64,000 nucleotides of DNA from Allantophomopsis cytisporea (taxonomy: Eukaryota > Ascomycota > Leotiomycetes > Phacidiales > Phacidiaceae). The first letter of the stretch is position 1, and each line of letters starts with the position of its first letter. Below are positions 37,698 through 48,452 of this stretch, piece after piece. The position numbers and the translations under genes were made by a program. The stretch is from NCBI GenBank assembly GCA_024752435.1, contig CP103028.1:868001-932000 (forward strand), in the 5' to 3' direction. Below the pieces are notes generated by a model. It searched no databases. It was not told where the DNA came from and saw only the letters and a program-made list of their open reading frames with translations.

Positions 37698-38178
37698 TGT
37701 ATATCAGACTTTCGGTCAAATTTGTTTGATAGCTGATATTAGAGTTGATACAAACGAGTTTGTTTAGCGTAAGATATACTCGGGTCTCAGAGTGATTTGA
37801 AACGTGGGGTGATGTGGAATTTATAATGGTTTCCTGCACGACTGCAGAGCTTATCATCTCTTATCGTATCTCATTGTGCGTGTATCATCATCATCAATTC
37901 GTTAATGACTACACAATACCTACGAAGCGGTAATATGCGTCATTTCGCCCGTGGCAATCAAATTTAGTCTTTTTGGATAGTGTCAGATAAACATATATGA
38001 GCATAAATTTCCATATCAGTTAGACAATTTCTGAGTTTCTGAGCTGCCACCCAAACCCTACATTATTAACAAGTCTTCCATCTAGTCATCATGAATTTGG
38101 TATATCTTTCGAGAATCCACGATTTCTCCTTTGTTACGCTAGAAAGTTAATCAGAAGTAATGTGATTTCTCTCCAAGT
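37698..38178. other. formamidase upstream region and methyltransferase 3' flank
   Basis: The main visible elements are the paired GATA sites listed separately. No gene is present. Confidence 0.6.
37850..37865 (-). promoter_or_regulatory. paired GATA-factor sites upstream of the formamidase
   Basis: CTTATC occurs at 37850-37855 and 37860-37865, giving two GATAAG motifs on the coding strand, ten bases apart and about 155-165 bases before the start codon. Closely paired HGATAR sites are the usual targets of AreA/NIT2. Binding is inferred. Confidence 0.5.
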
Positions 38179-39072
38179 CTATTTCCAGGCAAAAGCAGTC
38201 CAAGCTCTCATTCTAAGCATCACCTCACCCTCACCCCTCATAAATCTCTTTGAATTCTCCAAGTCAACCACCAACAATTCCTTCACGCGGTCCATCTCTT
38301 CCTCGCTATAATCCGGAAAAGTCCATCCCTTAGAGTAGCATAAGTTCTCCGCCATTTCCCTAACGTTACCCGCCTTGATATAAGCATCCACACACTTAAC
38401 CTCAACACGATCACCAAACCCGCTATCTTCTAACACTCCCATAATCCACGAACCCCTCCGCCACTGGTCTGGCAATTCGATCTTCGGAGGCTCAACACCC
38501 GGCTTCACTCGCGAGTAAATTCCCTTAAAAATCGGGATGAAAGCACGGTCTATTATCTGATTAGGCTTCAAGAGCACTGCATAGGAGAAGGGAAACTAAC
38601 GTGACCAGATAGAAATTGCACACACTCCACCAGGCCTCAAGACTCTATACATCTCTCGGACAGCTTTCTCAGCATTCTTGCTTTCCGGGTCCGGAGATAC
38701 GAGTGCCTGGACACCGAAATTCGTAATGACATGGGAGAACGTCCCGTCTTTCAGCCGATCGAGATTCATCAAATCCTGCTTCTCAGTCGTGACATCTGTC
38801 CAGCCATATGCGGCGATCTTACCGCGTGCTTGCTCAAGCATGCCACCTGTGAGATCGGCGCAGACAATCGGCACCGAGGAATAGTCTGCTTTGATGATGG
38901 ACGTTACAATGGCTGGGCCGCATGCGTTGTCCAGGATGTGGCTGGTGGGTGATATTGGTGGTGAGATATTGGTTAGCATTCCTGCAGCGACTTGCCGTGT
39001 CAAATTGCCTGCTGTGCGCTCATAGACATCGCTGTGCTTGGAGTGGTAGGTTAGAGATGGACTACCGGACAT
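38179..39072 (-). CDS. class I SAM-dependent methyltransferase
   Basis: Exons 39072-38601 and 38549-38179 total 843 nt, or 280 aa. The fold is shown by motif I ILDNACGPAIVTSII, the acidic end of strand 2 (VPIVCADLTGGMLEQA), motif II TFSHVITNFGVQAL and the post-motif MYRVLRPGGVCAISIW. This resembles UbiE/COQ5-like small-molecule methyltransferases found in fungal secondary metabolism; the substrate is unknown. The start at 39072 (MSGSPSLTYHSKHSDVYERT) is preferred over an ATG 19 codons upstream. The 51-nt intron was placed by a branch-site-like CTAAT 12 bases before AATAG; shorter acceptors either break the frame or give a 24-nt intron. It is co-oriented with the formamidase and the 2-oxoglutarate dioxygenase. 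Confidence 0.83.
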
Positions 39073-39560
39073 TGTTGAGATTGTAGATTGAGAAGTGAAA
39101 GGTTTTATGATTTTGTGGTATAATGTCATTGTACAAGAAACTGGTGGTTGGGGACCTCATTTTCTCTTCATAATAATTCATGATTATATTGGTTTTGAGA
39201 ATGTGTCCGAAATGTGGAGTTCGGAGACTTTATGAGGCTATTTATTCGTGATGATCATGAGAACAACCTCGGAGACTTAATAGTTGAGAATTTCTCGGAA
39301 AGTTTTTAAAAACCCTGTTTATTGGTCAAAAGCACTGTCAGATTGCGCTGTTCGAGACCCTTGACATGAATGAATTTATATAAAACTTTTGAGTCATCTT
39401 CGAGCCGTGATATCTAAGGAAACAAATTTTGGTTTGTGACAAATACCACGTCAAAGTCATGAGTTGACAATCACTGGGACATTGCAGTCAACAATAATAC
39501 CAGTTGCTAAATAAATATAAATGAAGAACAATAAATTGCTTTTTTGGGAACTTCACCTCA
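39073..39560. other. intergenic region between methyltransferase and dioxygenase genes
   Basis: This is the upstream region of the methyltransferase gene and the 3' flank of the dioxygenase gene. It is AT-rich and no binding site stands out. Confidence 0.6.
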
Positions 39561-40656
39561 TCAATACGTGGCAGCCAATCTTTGAACCAGATAATCACCG
39601 GAATTGATCGCCTCGTATTTTCTCTCCTTCTCCGAGCCATAAGTACCAGGAATAGCCTCGATGGTCTTCTCAAAGTTTGGATTGCAGAAGTACGCAATCG
39701 AGTATCTCGCAGGGTGAACGTCACCCTCAGCTGGAGCAGGCGGCTCAACCACCCGGTGGAGAGTACTCTTGATCTCATCATTCGACCATCTAGCCAACAA
39801 ATCACCAGCATTGATGACAACAGTACCAGGGATAGGTGTAGCATCAACAAAAGTCCCCTTGGGTGATTTGACCTGCAGACCACCACGATCATCCTGGAAA
39901 AGAAGCGTCACAGATCCGTAATCAGTATGCTCCCCGGCACGGACTTGCAACTTATTGTTCTTGAACACCTCCTTCTTCACCTCGGGATAATGAAGCAGTC
40001 GGAGAGTGTTGTCGCCGACATCAGTAAAGCTATCGAACCAAGCCTCCTCAATTCCCATGCCCACTGCGATCGCTCGCATGACTTCGATATGCAGGCCCTT
40101 ACACAGCTCGAAAAAGCTCAGCATCGTCTCCTTGAAACTGGCCGCTTCAGCGTCGCCACTAGGCCAGTTGTTGGGGTGACCAGGTTCGCCTTCTCGGCCG
40201 ATTTCAATGCTCTCCTTTAAGTCAGGAGCTTGCAACTTCAGCTTCTCAACATCCTCTTTGTTTATCAGGTTCGAGACTTTCTCGCGGCCGTGTGCTACAT
40301 AGCCTCTGTTGGCCTCAGGAGTAGTCCATCCCAAGGCGTCTTTCCGATCTTGGGGACGCTTGAAGAATCTCGCAGATGAAGCGAAGGTTTCTGAAACGGT
40401 TGAGGATGGGATGCCGTGGTTGGAGAGATAGATGAAGCCTGCACTCTTGAATCCGTTTAGGATTGCTGTTGCAGCAGACTGGCGCTCGGAGGGGGTTCCA
40501 TGGAGGAACAGCGAGAAATCTACCAACTAAGAAAGTGAGCTTTATTGTGTTCTCAAATCTGAGGATATTTGAAGAAATGCGCTGATTTAGATCACTGATA
40601 AGACGTACCGGGATGAAAAGGTTATCGGCATTTACAGCACCAGCCTGTGGAGCCAT
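39561..40656 (-). CDS. 2-oxoglutarate/Fe(II)-dependent dioxygenase (isopenicillin-N-synthase-like)
   Basis: Exons 40656-40609 and 40526-39561 total 1014 nt, or 337 aa. The N-terminal non-haem domain shows GFIYLSNHGIPSSTVSETFA. The iron ligands are His and Asp in AGEHTDYGSVTLLFQDDRGG and His in STLHRVVEPP, and the 2-oxoglutarate contact is Arg in RYSIAYFCNPNF. The whole set is intact, so an active oxygenase is expected. Related fungal enzymes oxidise small molecules, amino acids or secondary metabolites; the substrate cannot be told here. The first exon has only 16 codons (MAPQAGAVNADNLFIP). Three GATA sites lie 170-210 bases upstream. The gene sits next to a methyltransferase in the same orientation. 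Confidence 0.9.
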
Positions 40657-43113
40657 CCTGAATATACTTCGTGAACTTAATTAGTTGAGTCTCTTAATCT
40701 TGGTTGATAGGAACTTAAACCAATTCTATTCATCACCCTTGGAGAAGCAGGTAGTATATATAAAGGCAAAGTTTGAGGCTGAGCGGACGAAGCCGTAATC
40801 CGTCCAGGCCGCGGGGTAAGGGTCGCCAGATAAGGAAGCTGATATTGATAAGATCTACGATAAGAATGGTGGGGTAATAAGGTAGGCAGCTAAATAAGTA
40901 AACATGTCACACCTCGACACTTTTTTGTATTGAGTGAAGAACGTGGCGCAATAATAGATCTCTTGCCTCGTGATTTTGGATTTCTTACGTGAGGGATTCG
41001 CAGGGCTGTGATAGGGTAATCATGGAGCACTTAGCTTGCCTTTCCTGTCTTGCCATATCAGCCTTCTTATCAACACAAGTCTATGGTCTACGACCATAAT
41101 CTTGCAAGATCTTTAACTTCATATATACAAAGGCCTTTCGGATCGTGAAATTTCAATCCGCTGCCGTCAGCAGATTCTCCATGGTCGTTCAACTTCACGT
41201 CGTCATTGTATCATCACAGACCTCTAAATGCTATCTCAAACATCCGAAGTCGACATTCACAAACACATCTATCCTCCATATCACACCACCTCCTTCAATC
41301 CCGCAAAGGCGACAACAATCCTTGCCAGTACCCGCAAGCATGACGAAACGTAAGGCTTACAGCAGAGCGGCGGTATGCTGCCTTTCTATGTTGCCTTCCT
41401 TGTTTCGAGCGGTAACTTCTGATAGCTCGATCTCAGGACAACAGTAGAGACGAGTAGCTCAGATAAAATTCTGTTTAGGATTGATCAGTCTTTTCCCTGC
41501 GGTTAGAACGCGGTGCGGGGGAAGGCGGAGTAGTCAGTAATTTTGGGGCTAATAATAGGGCTCTGATGGAATGATGAGAGGGTGGAAACTGTAGGGGCCA
41601 AAAGTCTGACAATTGTAACATTCGATATAAGACGAGAGTTGCATTTATGCATGGGCAAGCATTGTGCCCTGTTGAAGCCCGAGTCAGTTGTATGTCAGTA
41701 AATGAATCTGCGACATCCAATATCAAATGAAATAACGCAAAAGGCTGTTTGTATACAACCACAAAGTGATATATCTCAGCCATTGTAGATCGCCGTCTAA
41801 AGTTGAGGCCTCCAAAGGTTGAGAGGTAAGGTAGTGAGTGCATGGTAGGTGAGATGACATGCAAAGATTAATTAATGCGCGTGAAGCTGACTGAGCCTGA
41901 AACTATTATGCTGCGCCTGGCATATTCCACGTGACGAGCACACTTTTCGCAACAAGCACCGATGTTCTGCCGAACCGACTCAAGGTCAACCAAATACTAT
42001 CCGCCTCAACTTTACCTTTGGCTTTTTTCATCGTCTTTGACCTTTTAGCTACTCTCTATTCTATGACCCGATGTAACTTCTGCGCTTGCTACACAAATGC
42101 TCTTGTTCTACTTTGAATAATCTCCTCAGCATGACCTTTGAAGGATACGCCCGAACGCTCCAAGTACACACATGGCAGTGGAGTGGGTGATTGTCATTCA
42201 AGTGCCTGCCCTGCCCGCAAAAGCGCAGAAAACTTAAACTTGCTAAGTACCACTCTCTGTGGTGTTCACGATGCAGGGAATGTATGGTCTCCTGTTCCCG
42301 AGGCAGACCTCACCGAGCATTTCCACCTAGTTAGCGTCGATCGACAAGAACCCAAATTCTACCATGCCAGGTGGTGCTTCGCTGTGGTTGAAATCTCAGC
42401 TCCATCACCAGGGTATGTCAGAACGAGAAATCGTGACTCGAAGTACTGGTGCATCTCCATATTCACCCTTCAAATCATGTGTATGTTTGTTTTTGAAAAC
42501 CGCAGTTCAATTGTAAACGGTCTGTGGGTACTTAGAGCTTAATCAGGGACTCAAATTTAAGTCCCCTCAGCGTTGCCTGATTCCTTAAAAGACAATTGGG
42601 CACTGTTCAATTGTGTACCTACTTACGAACCACTTTCCACGGACCACAACTATCTCATCGGTCAGATCCCTTGTATTTTCATCTGCATTGGGATCCTACT
42701 GTGTATATCCTAAAGATTCTGTCAGCGGTGAGAGAATGCTTGTTTACAGTTTGCTATCAAAACCAGATGTCTTAACAAATGAAGGGGAAACGGAATTGCA
42801 GGCAATGATTGGCGGGGATGTGGTAACGAGCAACCAGGTAAGTGGATATCAACATGGGACTGTAAAATACCATGTACTACATCCCTGCAATCGTACCTAT
42901 CAACTTTCAGCTGAGCTCGAACCTGTTGTTGCTGTTGAAGTCTTACTTCCGCCATTCTGGGGAACCCTTTCTTACAAAATGTACAGTATGTCCAAATCAA
43001 ACTAACGATTAACACAGCTCAATGCACTCGAGTACGAACTGAACGCTACTTTGGACCAAAGACAATTCCTTCCAAGCTCGATCTGTGTTTTCGGCCAATA
43101 ATTGAGCACTACA
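40657..43113. other. long intergenic region
   Basis: The promoter of the dioxygenase gene is at the left end, with TATATA at 40755-40762 and the GATA cluster. Frames at 41145-41447, 42138-42542 and 42613-43005 have no domain character, and most start without a clear context. A leader-like CA/CT-rich stretch ends at an ATG at 41341 with a good donor (GTAAGG) ten bases on, but I find no convincing next exon. Confidence 0.45.
40828..40864. promoter_or_regulatory. cluster of three GATA sites upstream of the dioxygenase
   Basis: AGATAAG (40828-40834), TGATAAG (40846-40852) and CGATAAG (40858-40864) lie within 37 bases on the plus strand, about 170-210 bases before the dioxygenase start. All fit HGATAR. 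Which GATA factor, if any, acts here is not known. Confidence 0.45.
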
Positions 43114-43827
43114 ATGAGACAATCAGAAGAGAAAGTAGAGATGTATAGCACGCTCGAGCTTGATACTCGCGCAACAAAAGATAAATCCGGCGACACAGAC
43201 GCTAAAGAGGTCTCAAAACAGCAGCTTCTTGATTATTCAGACCTACAACCATATCATCCACAATATACCGAATGGCAAGGCGGCGAGGCTGCAGGACTAG
43301 AGTCATACCGACCAGGATGGACTAATGACGACAAGGGAAAGATTCTAGCCGTCGCAGAGGAAGAGGATGGAAAGATGGCCGTGGAAGCGCACAAAGCCTA
43401 TGACCAGACGAGAAATGAAGATGGTGAAGGGGAAATCATCGCCGAGAAGAACTCAAAGTCTGTGAAAAGGCGGATTTTGGGCCTTCCCGCCAAGCTCTTC
43501 TTCCTTCTCATCGTACTCATACTTATCGCTATTGTGGTTGGAGTTGTAGCCGGCGTGCTCGTCCAACGTCGAAAGTCGTCTAAGAAGTACGGCGCGTACG
43601 TTTCCGACTGCAGTCAAGGCAAAAGCGTCTTCTACGCTGGCGCCCAGGATGGAGCCTGCTACCAGACAGGTTCGAGTTTGGCAGATGGCTTTGAGGTAGA
43701 TCAATTGTTGGCCAAATGTACTTCCACTGTGTATACGGACATATACTGCAGTTATAACGCTACGGGTGTTGAGCTCGACCAATGTTATACAGGATATGAG
43801 AGTTTTAGTGTCGATACATGTTGGTGA
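43114..43827 (+). CDS. single-pass membrane protein of unknown function
   Basis: One exon of 237 codons starts at the ATG at 43114; the frame extends four codons upstream to a TTG only. The N-terminal 130 residues are soluble, acidic and hydrophilic without a signal peptide. A strong transmembrane helix (LFFLLIVLILIAIVVGVVAG) follows at about residues 138-158, then a basic stretch (QRRKSSKKYG) and a C-terminal segment of about 70 residues with six Cys (DCSQGKS, DGACYQTG, LAKCTSTVY, YCSYN, DQCYTG and the final CW) and a sequon. Even Cys spacing suggests disulfides, so the tail may be extracellular although the basic residues follow the helix. I do not recognise the family; similar layouts occur in fungal proteins near glycan-binding genes. 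Confidence 0.65.
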   Translation: MRQSEEKVEMYSTLELDTRATKDKSGDTDAKEVSKQQLLDYSDLQPYHPQYTEWQGGEAAGLESYRPGWTNDDKGKILAVAEEEDGKMAVEAHKAYDQTRNEDGEGEIIAEKNSKSVKRRILGLPAKLFFLLIVLILIAIVVGVVAGVLVQRRKSSKKYGAYVSDCSQGKSVFYAGAQDGACYQTGSSLADGFEVDQLLAKCTSTVYTDIYCSYNATGVELDQCYTGYESFSVDTCW

Positions 43828-44730
43828 GGGAGTAGCTTCTCTGCGGTATTGGGTACGTTGTCTGGGACATGGGTTCTTCTGGAGCGAGACAAAGTACAAA
43901 GAGATGTAATACTCATGGAGAGTACGGAAATATTGGAGTCAAGGTACGGTTGAAGGATGGAGCGATTTTATAGGAACAGATTTATTGTTGATGAAGACGG
44001 AAGAATTCTTGGAGATTGATCACTGATATAGTCTATGATACTCGCAGATATTCGGAACCTTCCATGTCAGGTTCATGCTCATATTTGTTAATATACCCCC
44101 TTTGATAGTTTGTTGTAGGTATCAAGTAGAGTGCTTCACGTTCGCGTTTTGAATATTGTATCGTCTGGGTTGATACTTGGGCAATCACTCCACTTCTGTT
44201 TATCTGGGGTGGTGCTTGCTCTACTTTTGATAACGTAGTCGAGCGTCTCCTCGACTGATGTTTTGAATACTTCTGAACGAGCTGTACCTGATAGGTAACC
44301 ATGAATTGAGTTAGAGTTCGCAGAGACTTTGTAAATTTCTGATTCGTACAGATGCAATGATTGCATTTTTGGTAGTGATCAGGTTTTCAATTTGCAAGTC
44401 AGTTGCAGTAAACTGCTCAATACCGATTGTCGCAGCTTGTTGGCACGAGAAGCAGTACTGAATTCTGTTGTGCAGGTTTCGCTGCTTAGCTTGACTCTTT
44501 ACCAAGGAAAACCTAGTCAATCAGTAAGATAGAGAAGACATGTCTTTCAGAAAATTATCGTAACATCTCTGCAGGCCGTGTAACCGTATGTATTTTGTAG
44601 TAAGTACTATTCGAGTATTATAGAATTCTCACTTTCCTGAGTCAGTTGCTAAGACTGCCACATCTCTGCTCACATAAAAGCGGGTACCTCAGAGAGTCTA
44701 TATAAACCAACACAAGCCAATGTCCAACAA

Positions 44731-44894
44731 GTCTCCTTGGCCTAGTGGAATAGGTCGGGCCTTGCAAATTCGCGAATTTCTCGAAATCGCGGAGTCCAGG
44801 GTTCGACTCTCCATGGTCATATAGCTGGGTCGATATCTTCGCCTGTCTAGGCCAAGGACTACTGTAAATCAGTAAAATCCCCTCATGGGGTTTT
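44731..44894 (+). ncRNA. candidate Pol III-transcribed structured RNA with tRNA-like control boxes
   Basis: TATATAA lies at 44700-44706, about 30 bases before the proposed 5' end. An A-box-like TGGCCTAGTGG is at 44738-44748, inside a D-arm-like fold (GCCT pairs with AGGT). A B-box-like GGTTCGACTCT is at 44799-44809, one base off consensus. TCCTTGGCCTAG (44734-44745) is exactly complementary to CTAGGCCAAGGA (44847-44858), giving a 12-bp closing helix over 100 bases. A hairpin CGCGA/TCGCG lies inside (about 44771-44791). A T run ends an inverted repeat at 44874-44894 and could terminate Pol III. Acceptor and T stems of a real tRNA do not form, so this is not a standard tRNA; a tRNA-derived relic or SINE remains possible. 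Confidence 0.35.
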
Positions 44895-46320
44895 CTGGTA
44901 CAGCCGGCGAGGCGTGCCCCGTCTGTATTCTTTTTGCGATTTTCTTCGCTATGTTGATGTTTTTCTTTTTACGGATGGGATTTATCAAAAAGAATGAAAC
45001 ATGTTTACACGTCCATACCTACTACGTATGCCGTGATCACTTTCTAACACATCAAACTTCGAAACCAACTACCAGCAGTTATGAATTTTGAATATCTTAG
45101 CGGCTCGCGTATAGATCTGCTGTTTTTAGAAGCATTGTTTTTACTTGATGTCTTCCAAGAGTAAACGCGGCAAACCAATAGCATGTATCACATACAATGA
45201 CTTGGACTCTTGGTACTAGCGCAGAGATCGCAGTAAGGATCTCGAAATATGAGCATGCATAGTCACAATGGAGTTCGTGGTCTGTTGGATAAAGTTACAG
45301 AATCATTTCTAATCGTGATGACAAGTCTACTATCTGCGATGTCCCCATGGATAGTCGCGCGAGCAGTTTTGGTACGCTCCCCTTCAGCCTATTGCTACTT
45401 CAAAGATACATCAACAGCGAGAGAAGTGTCAAAATTTATTACGAATATGAACTTCGTCAACTCCCAGAGCAATTAAGTGTGCCCGAGATAATGCTGGAAA
45501 AACTGTGGCGGATGCAAACGCATTTCGTCTCTTGTTATACGGCTGCTGATAGTAGAGATATCTGAGAATCTCAAATATGTTTTACTTGATCATTTCTTGA
45601 GAATTTTCAGGTTCGTCTAGTTTTGAATAACGATATATTACCGTCGTTTCAAGTCTGCCAATCAGGTCTGATTAGGCTGGCTGACTGTCATAAATGGAGA
45701 TAGCTTTGGCTGATCACCAGATGTATCGAAGTCAGTATGGGTCCTCTCTTGTTATTGGTATCTGATGGAGACTTTCAGTTTTTCTGCTCCGGTTCTCTAG
45801 CTGTAGGTAGTGTTGGGTCGCAAGGTCATGGGGCTCGGGCTCATTTCTATGTAACTTCAATTTCTCCACCTAAGCGGTCCAACCAGCACCTAAATTTCGG
45901 TGCCTTTGTATGGCAATCGCCACATCGCTGTAGAAGCTTTGATAATACACGATAATGATCTGAACGAGTGTGAGCCTTTAAGTTTGACCGCCACGCTCTA
46001 GCTTATTCCGCTTGACTTTTGCACTACTTTCTAACTTATCAAATCATTCTCCGAAATTCAGACGTAAATGGAAGATAGAACTTTGGAACAAGCTACAGCC
46101 TTACGCTATATTTAGCCCTCGACGGAAAGAGAAGACGGATGGCGTGGAGCTAAACAAGTAGACGATATGAGGAAACCTGAAGAGGACATTGAATTCACAG
46201 AACAAGACAAGTCAAGAATCCAACACTTGACTATCATAAACGATAGAGACCTTGGTAGTGGGTCTGAGATACTCCGCAGGACTCGAGGGTTCTAATTCTA
46301 CAGGAATTTGAATTTTTCAG

Positions 46321-46689
46321 CCTGCATCCAACCCAGAACGCCATCGAGAGTGGCAACCATACACCAGGAGGAAGAACATCTCCTTCCCTACTCCCAATCG
46401 AAGATGGATACGTATCTTTCATAATGATAGGGATGAATACCACACGAGGTTCATTCTACTAGAAAAGCAATTTCATGAAAGGTGGATGATGGAGGCACAA
46501 GAGCGCGAAACAGCAGTTCAAGAGCATGACTTGATTTCACACGTTCAAGCACCTCTGGACTTCCCAACCAAGCAAATTCCAGAAGCTTCTAGAGGTCTAT
46601 GTGGCTCAGACTACTTTAATAGTACGGATACAGAGCAAAGACGATTTGAAAGAAACTTATCCTGCAAAGCGTCGTACGATAGTAGATGA
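46321..46689 (+). other. unassigned open frame, possible exon or gene relic
   Basis: A frame of 122 codons follows an acceptor-like ATTTTTCAG that ends at 46320 and closes at TGA 46687-46689. It is basic and aromatic (NRRWIRIFHNDRDEYHTRF, then ILLEKQFHERWMMEAQERE) and looks more protein-like than its surroundings. A second frame runs from about 46105 to 46293 but no donor joins the two in phase. I do not recognise a family. Confidence 0.25.
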
Positions 46690-47315
46690 CGGCTGAGATC
46701 TTCAAATCTCTAGAGACCAGCAAGGAAAGCATTCGTTGCCAAGTCCTCAGCAAGAGAGCTCAAACGGCAATCAATCTATCACTGCGGGTTCTTCTGGAAC
46801 AAGCACTCCGGTGTTTCTTTCTACAGGGGATAGTAATAGTGATAAGCAGGAAATAATACACCTCTAAGGAACAGGCCTGCGTTTTCTGGTGTTTTTGGCG
46901 CTAAAGTCTCGAGAATCTTCTCTTTGCAAGCTTATTCATCTGTATAATCTATGTTGACATCATTTCAAATTTGAGCTTCAGCATGGCTATATGGCCTGCC
47001 ATCGTTATGTATTTTGATGGAATGGACATATACATAATATTGATATTAAAGGAGGCAAAAATGCTTAGCTAGGCCAATTGTTATAGATAGTCAAAGACTA
47101 GTACGAAGCAGTTGAAGCGAGGGAATACGGACAATGTTTTATTTTTATTTTTAAAAATGAGGTTCTGGTGACATGTGTAAATCACTTGGAATCGAAAGAT
47201 TTGTGTAGTATTTGCAACTTTCTGAGCTGATATTATTAATCCGTATATACAGTGTGAATGAGACTGAAGGGTATATACTAAGACACTGAATAATTACTAA
47301 CTGTTCTCACATCCA

Positions 47316-48452
47316 TTAGGAGATGCCGAATAATTTCTTCGCGTTCCCGTACGCAATTTGGTTCTTTGTAGTCCCAGCCAATTCCAAACCATCAAACCAT
47401 CCTGCCTGCTCTACATCGTCCTCAAAGGGGTAATCAACGCTAAACATAATTCTATCGATTCCAATGGATTTGATTGTGGCCTCCAAGCTCGCAAGACTCA
47501 TGACTCCACTTGTTGTCAACCAAAAATTCTTCTCCCAATAGGTCTGCAAGTCATGCTTCATTGTCCAAGACCCTTGAGCCATATGTCTCATTCTCTGCCG
47601 CATTCTAGAAAGGTAGAAGGGTAACCCCTCTCCACAGTGCCCAAGAATAAGCTTGACGTCAGGATATCTGTCGAAAACTCCTGACAGCATGATTCTCAGA
47701 GCATGAGTTATTGTCTCAGTACTGAACCCCAAGGTCGAACCGGCGAGGAACTCATAACCCTCCCAAGACGTCTGCTGCTGAGGAATAGGTTCGCGGGGAT
47801 GAACATATAACGGAACGTCTAAGTCCTGGAGCTTCTCCCAGAAGACATCATACATTGGATGATCCAGATATATTGGTGCATTCACCGAGTTGTTGTTGGT
47901 GTAACCGTTCGTCCAGATTCCAACTCCTCCCAGATCTTTCACACATCGCTCAGCCTCGGCCGCTGCCGCGTCCGGGTCTTGCAAGGCGACTTGGCAGAAG
48001 AATTCAAATCGAGAGGAATGATTTCCTGTTTTGTAAATTGATGCCGTTTGGTTGTTGACTGCTTCTGCGGCCCAGATGGCGAAGGAGGTGTTGAAGATTC
48101 CTTGAATGCCTGGCCCAGTGAGAGAGAGGATACTGATACTTATATTCGCGTTGTCCATTTCTTGAATTCGAGTGGCAATACTGGAGGCCGAGCCATTGAG
48201 TCGAGTCCCTGTATCGTGTTGGTAGGATAGTTCAGTGTAAGGAGGTTCGTCCGTCTCGGGAAAGTAAGGATTTGTGTAGGTGACGTTGAAGATTGTTGTG
48301 CCGATATGTTCCTCAAGTACGATTTTACCTGGCGTGGACATGAGGACGGAGGAGAAAGTCGGTCGGTCAATGAGAGGGATTTGCTGTCCTTGCACCCCAA
48401 AGAGGAAGAGCAGTGACAGACATGATGTCGAGCCAAAAGTAGCGATCCTCAT
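47316..48452 (-). CDS. secreted amidohydrolase-2 family enzyme (decarboxylase-like)
   Basis: A single exon encodes 378 aa. The first 22 residues form a signal peptide (SCLSLLFLFGVQG), unusual for this mostly cytoplasmic family. The fold is a metal-dependent TIM barrel of the ACMSD/2,3-dihydroxybenzoate decarboxylase type: KIVLEEHIGT near residue 43 carries the EEH-type ligands, LYVHPREP the next His, LILGHCGEGLPFYLSRM another His and MFSVDYPFEDD the Asp. Members remove CO2 from aromatic acids without oxygen, or hydrolyse related rings. Several N-glycosylation sequons fit secretion. The actual substrate is unknown. Neighbouring sequence on both sides is gene-poor, so there is no cluster context. 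Confidence 0.85.
   Translation of the reverse strand: MRIATFGSTSCLSLLFLFGVQGQQIPLIDRPTFSSVLMSTPGKIVLEEHIGTTIFNVTYTNPYFPETDEPPYTELSYQHDTGTRLNGSASSIATRIQEMDNANISISILSLTGPGIQGIFNTSFAIWAAEAVNNQTASIYKTGNHSSRFEFFCQVALQDPDAAAAEAERCVKDLGGVGIWTNGYTNNNSVNAPIYLDHPMYDVFWEKLQDLDVPLYVHPREPIPQQQTSWEGYEFLAGSTLGFSTETITHALRIMLSGVFDRYPDVKLILGHCGEGLPFYLSRMRQRMRHMAQGSWTMKHDLQTYWEKNFWLTTSGVMSLASLEATIKSIGIDRIMFSVDYPFEDDVEQAGWFDGLELAGTTKNQIAYGNAKKLFGIS

Larger units (their letters stand above)
43828..47315. other. gene-poor region
   Basis: Apart from the candidate Pol III RNA and one unexplained open frame, listed separately, I see no gene. Several short frames (45249-45476, 45347-45565, 45737-45955) lack domain character. 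The region may contain decayed sequence, but no repeat boundaries are visible. Confidence 0.5.

Noticed and set aside
38577..38600. A 24-nt intron in the methyltransferase gene
   Set aside because: It is too short to be spliced; the acceptor at 38550 gives 51 nt with a good branch site and the right frame.
42138..42542. A 134-codon plus-strand frame as a gene
   Set aside because: No domain, no signal peptide or membrane segment, and no promoter or splice pattern supports it.
44731..44822. A standard nuclear tRNA gene (Cys- or Ala-like anticodon loop TTGCAAA)
   Set aside because: The A and B boxes fit, but the anticodon stem, T stem and acceptor stem do not pair, with or without an intron. 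It was kept only as a candidate structured RNA.
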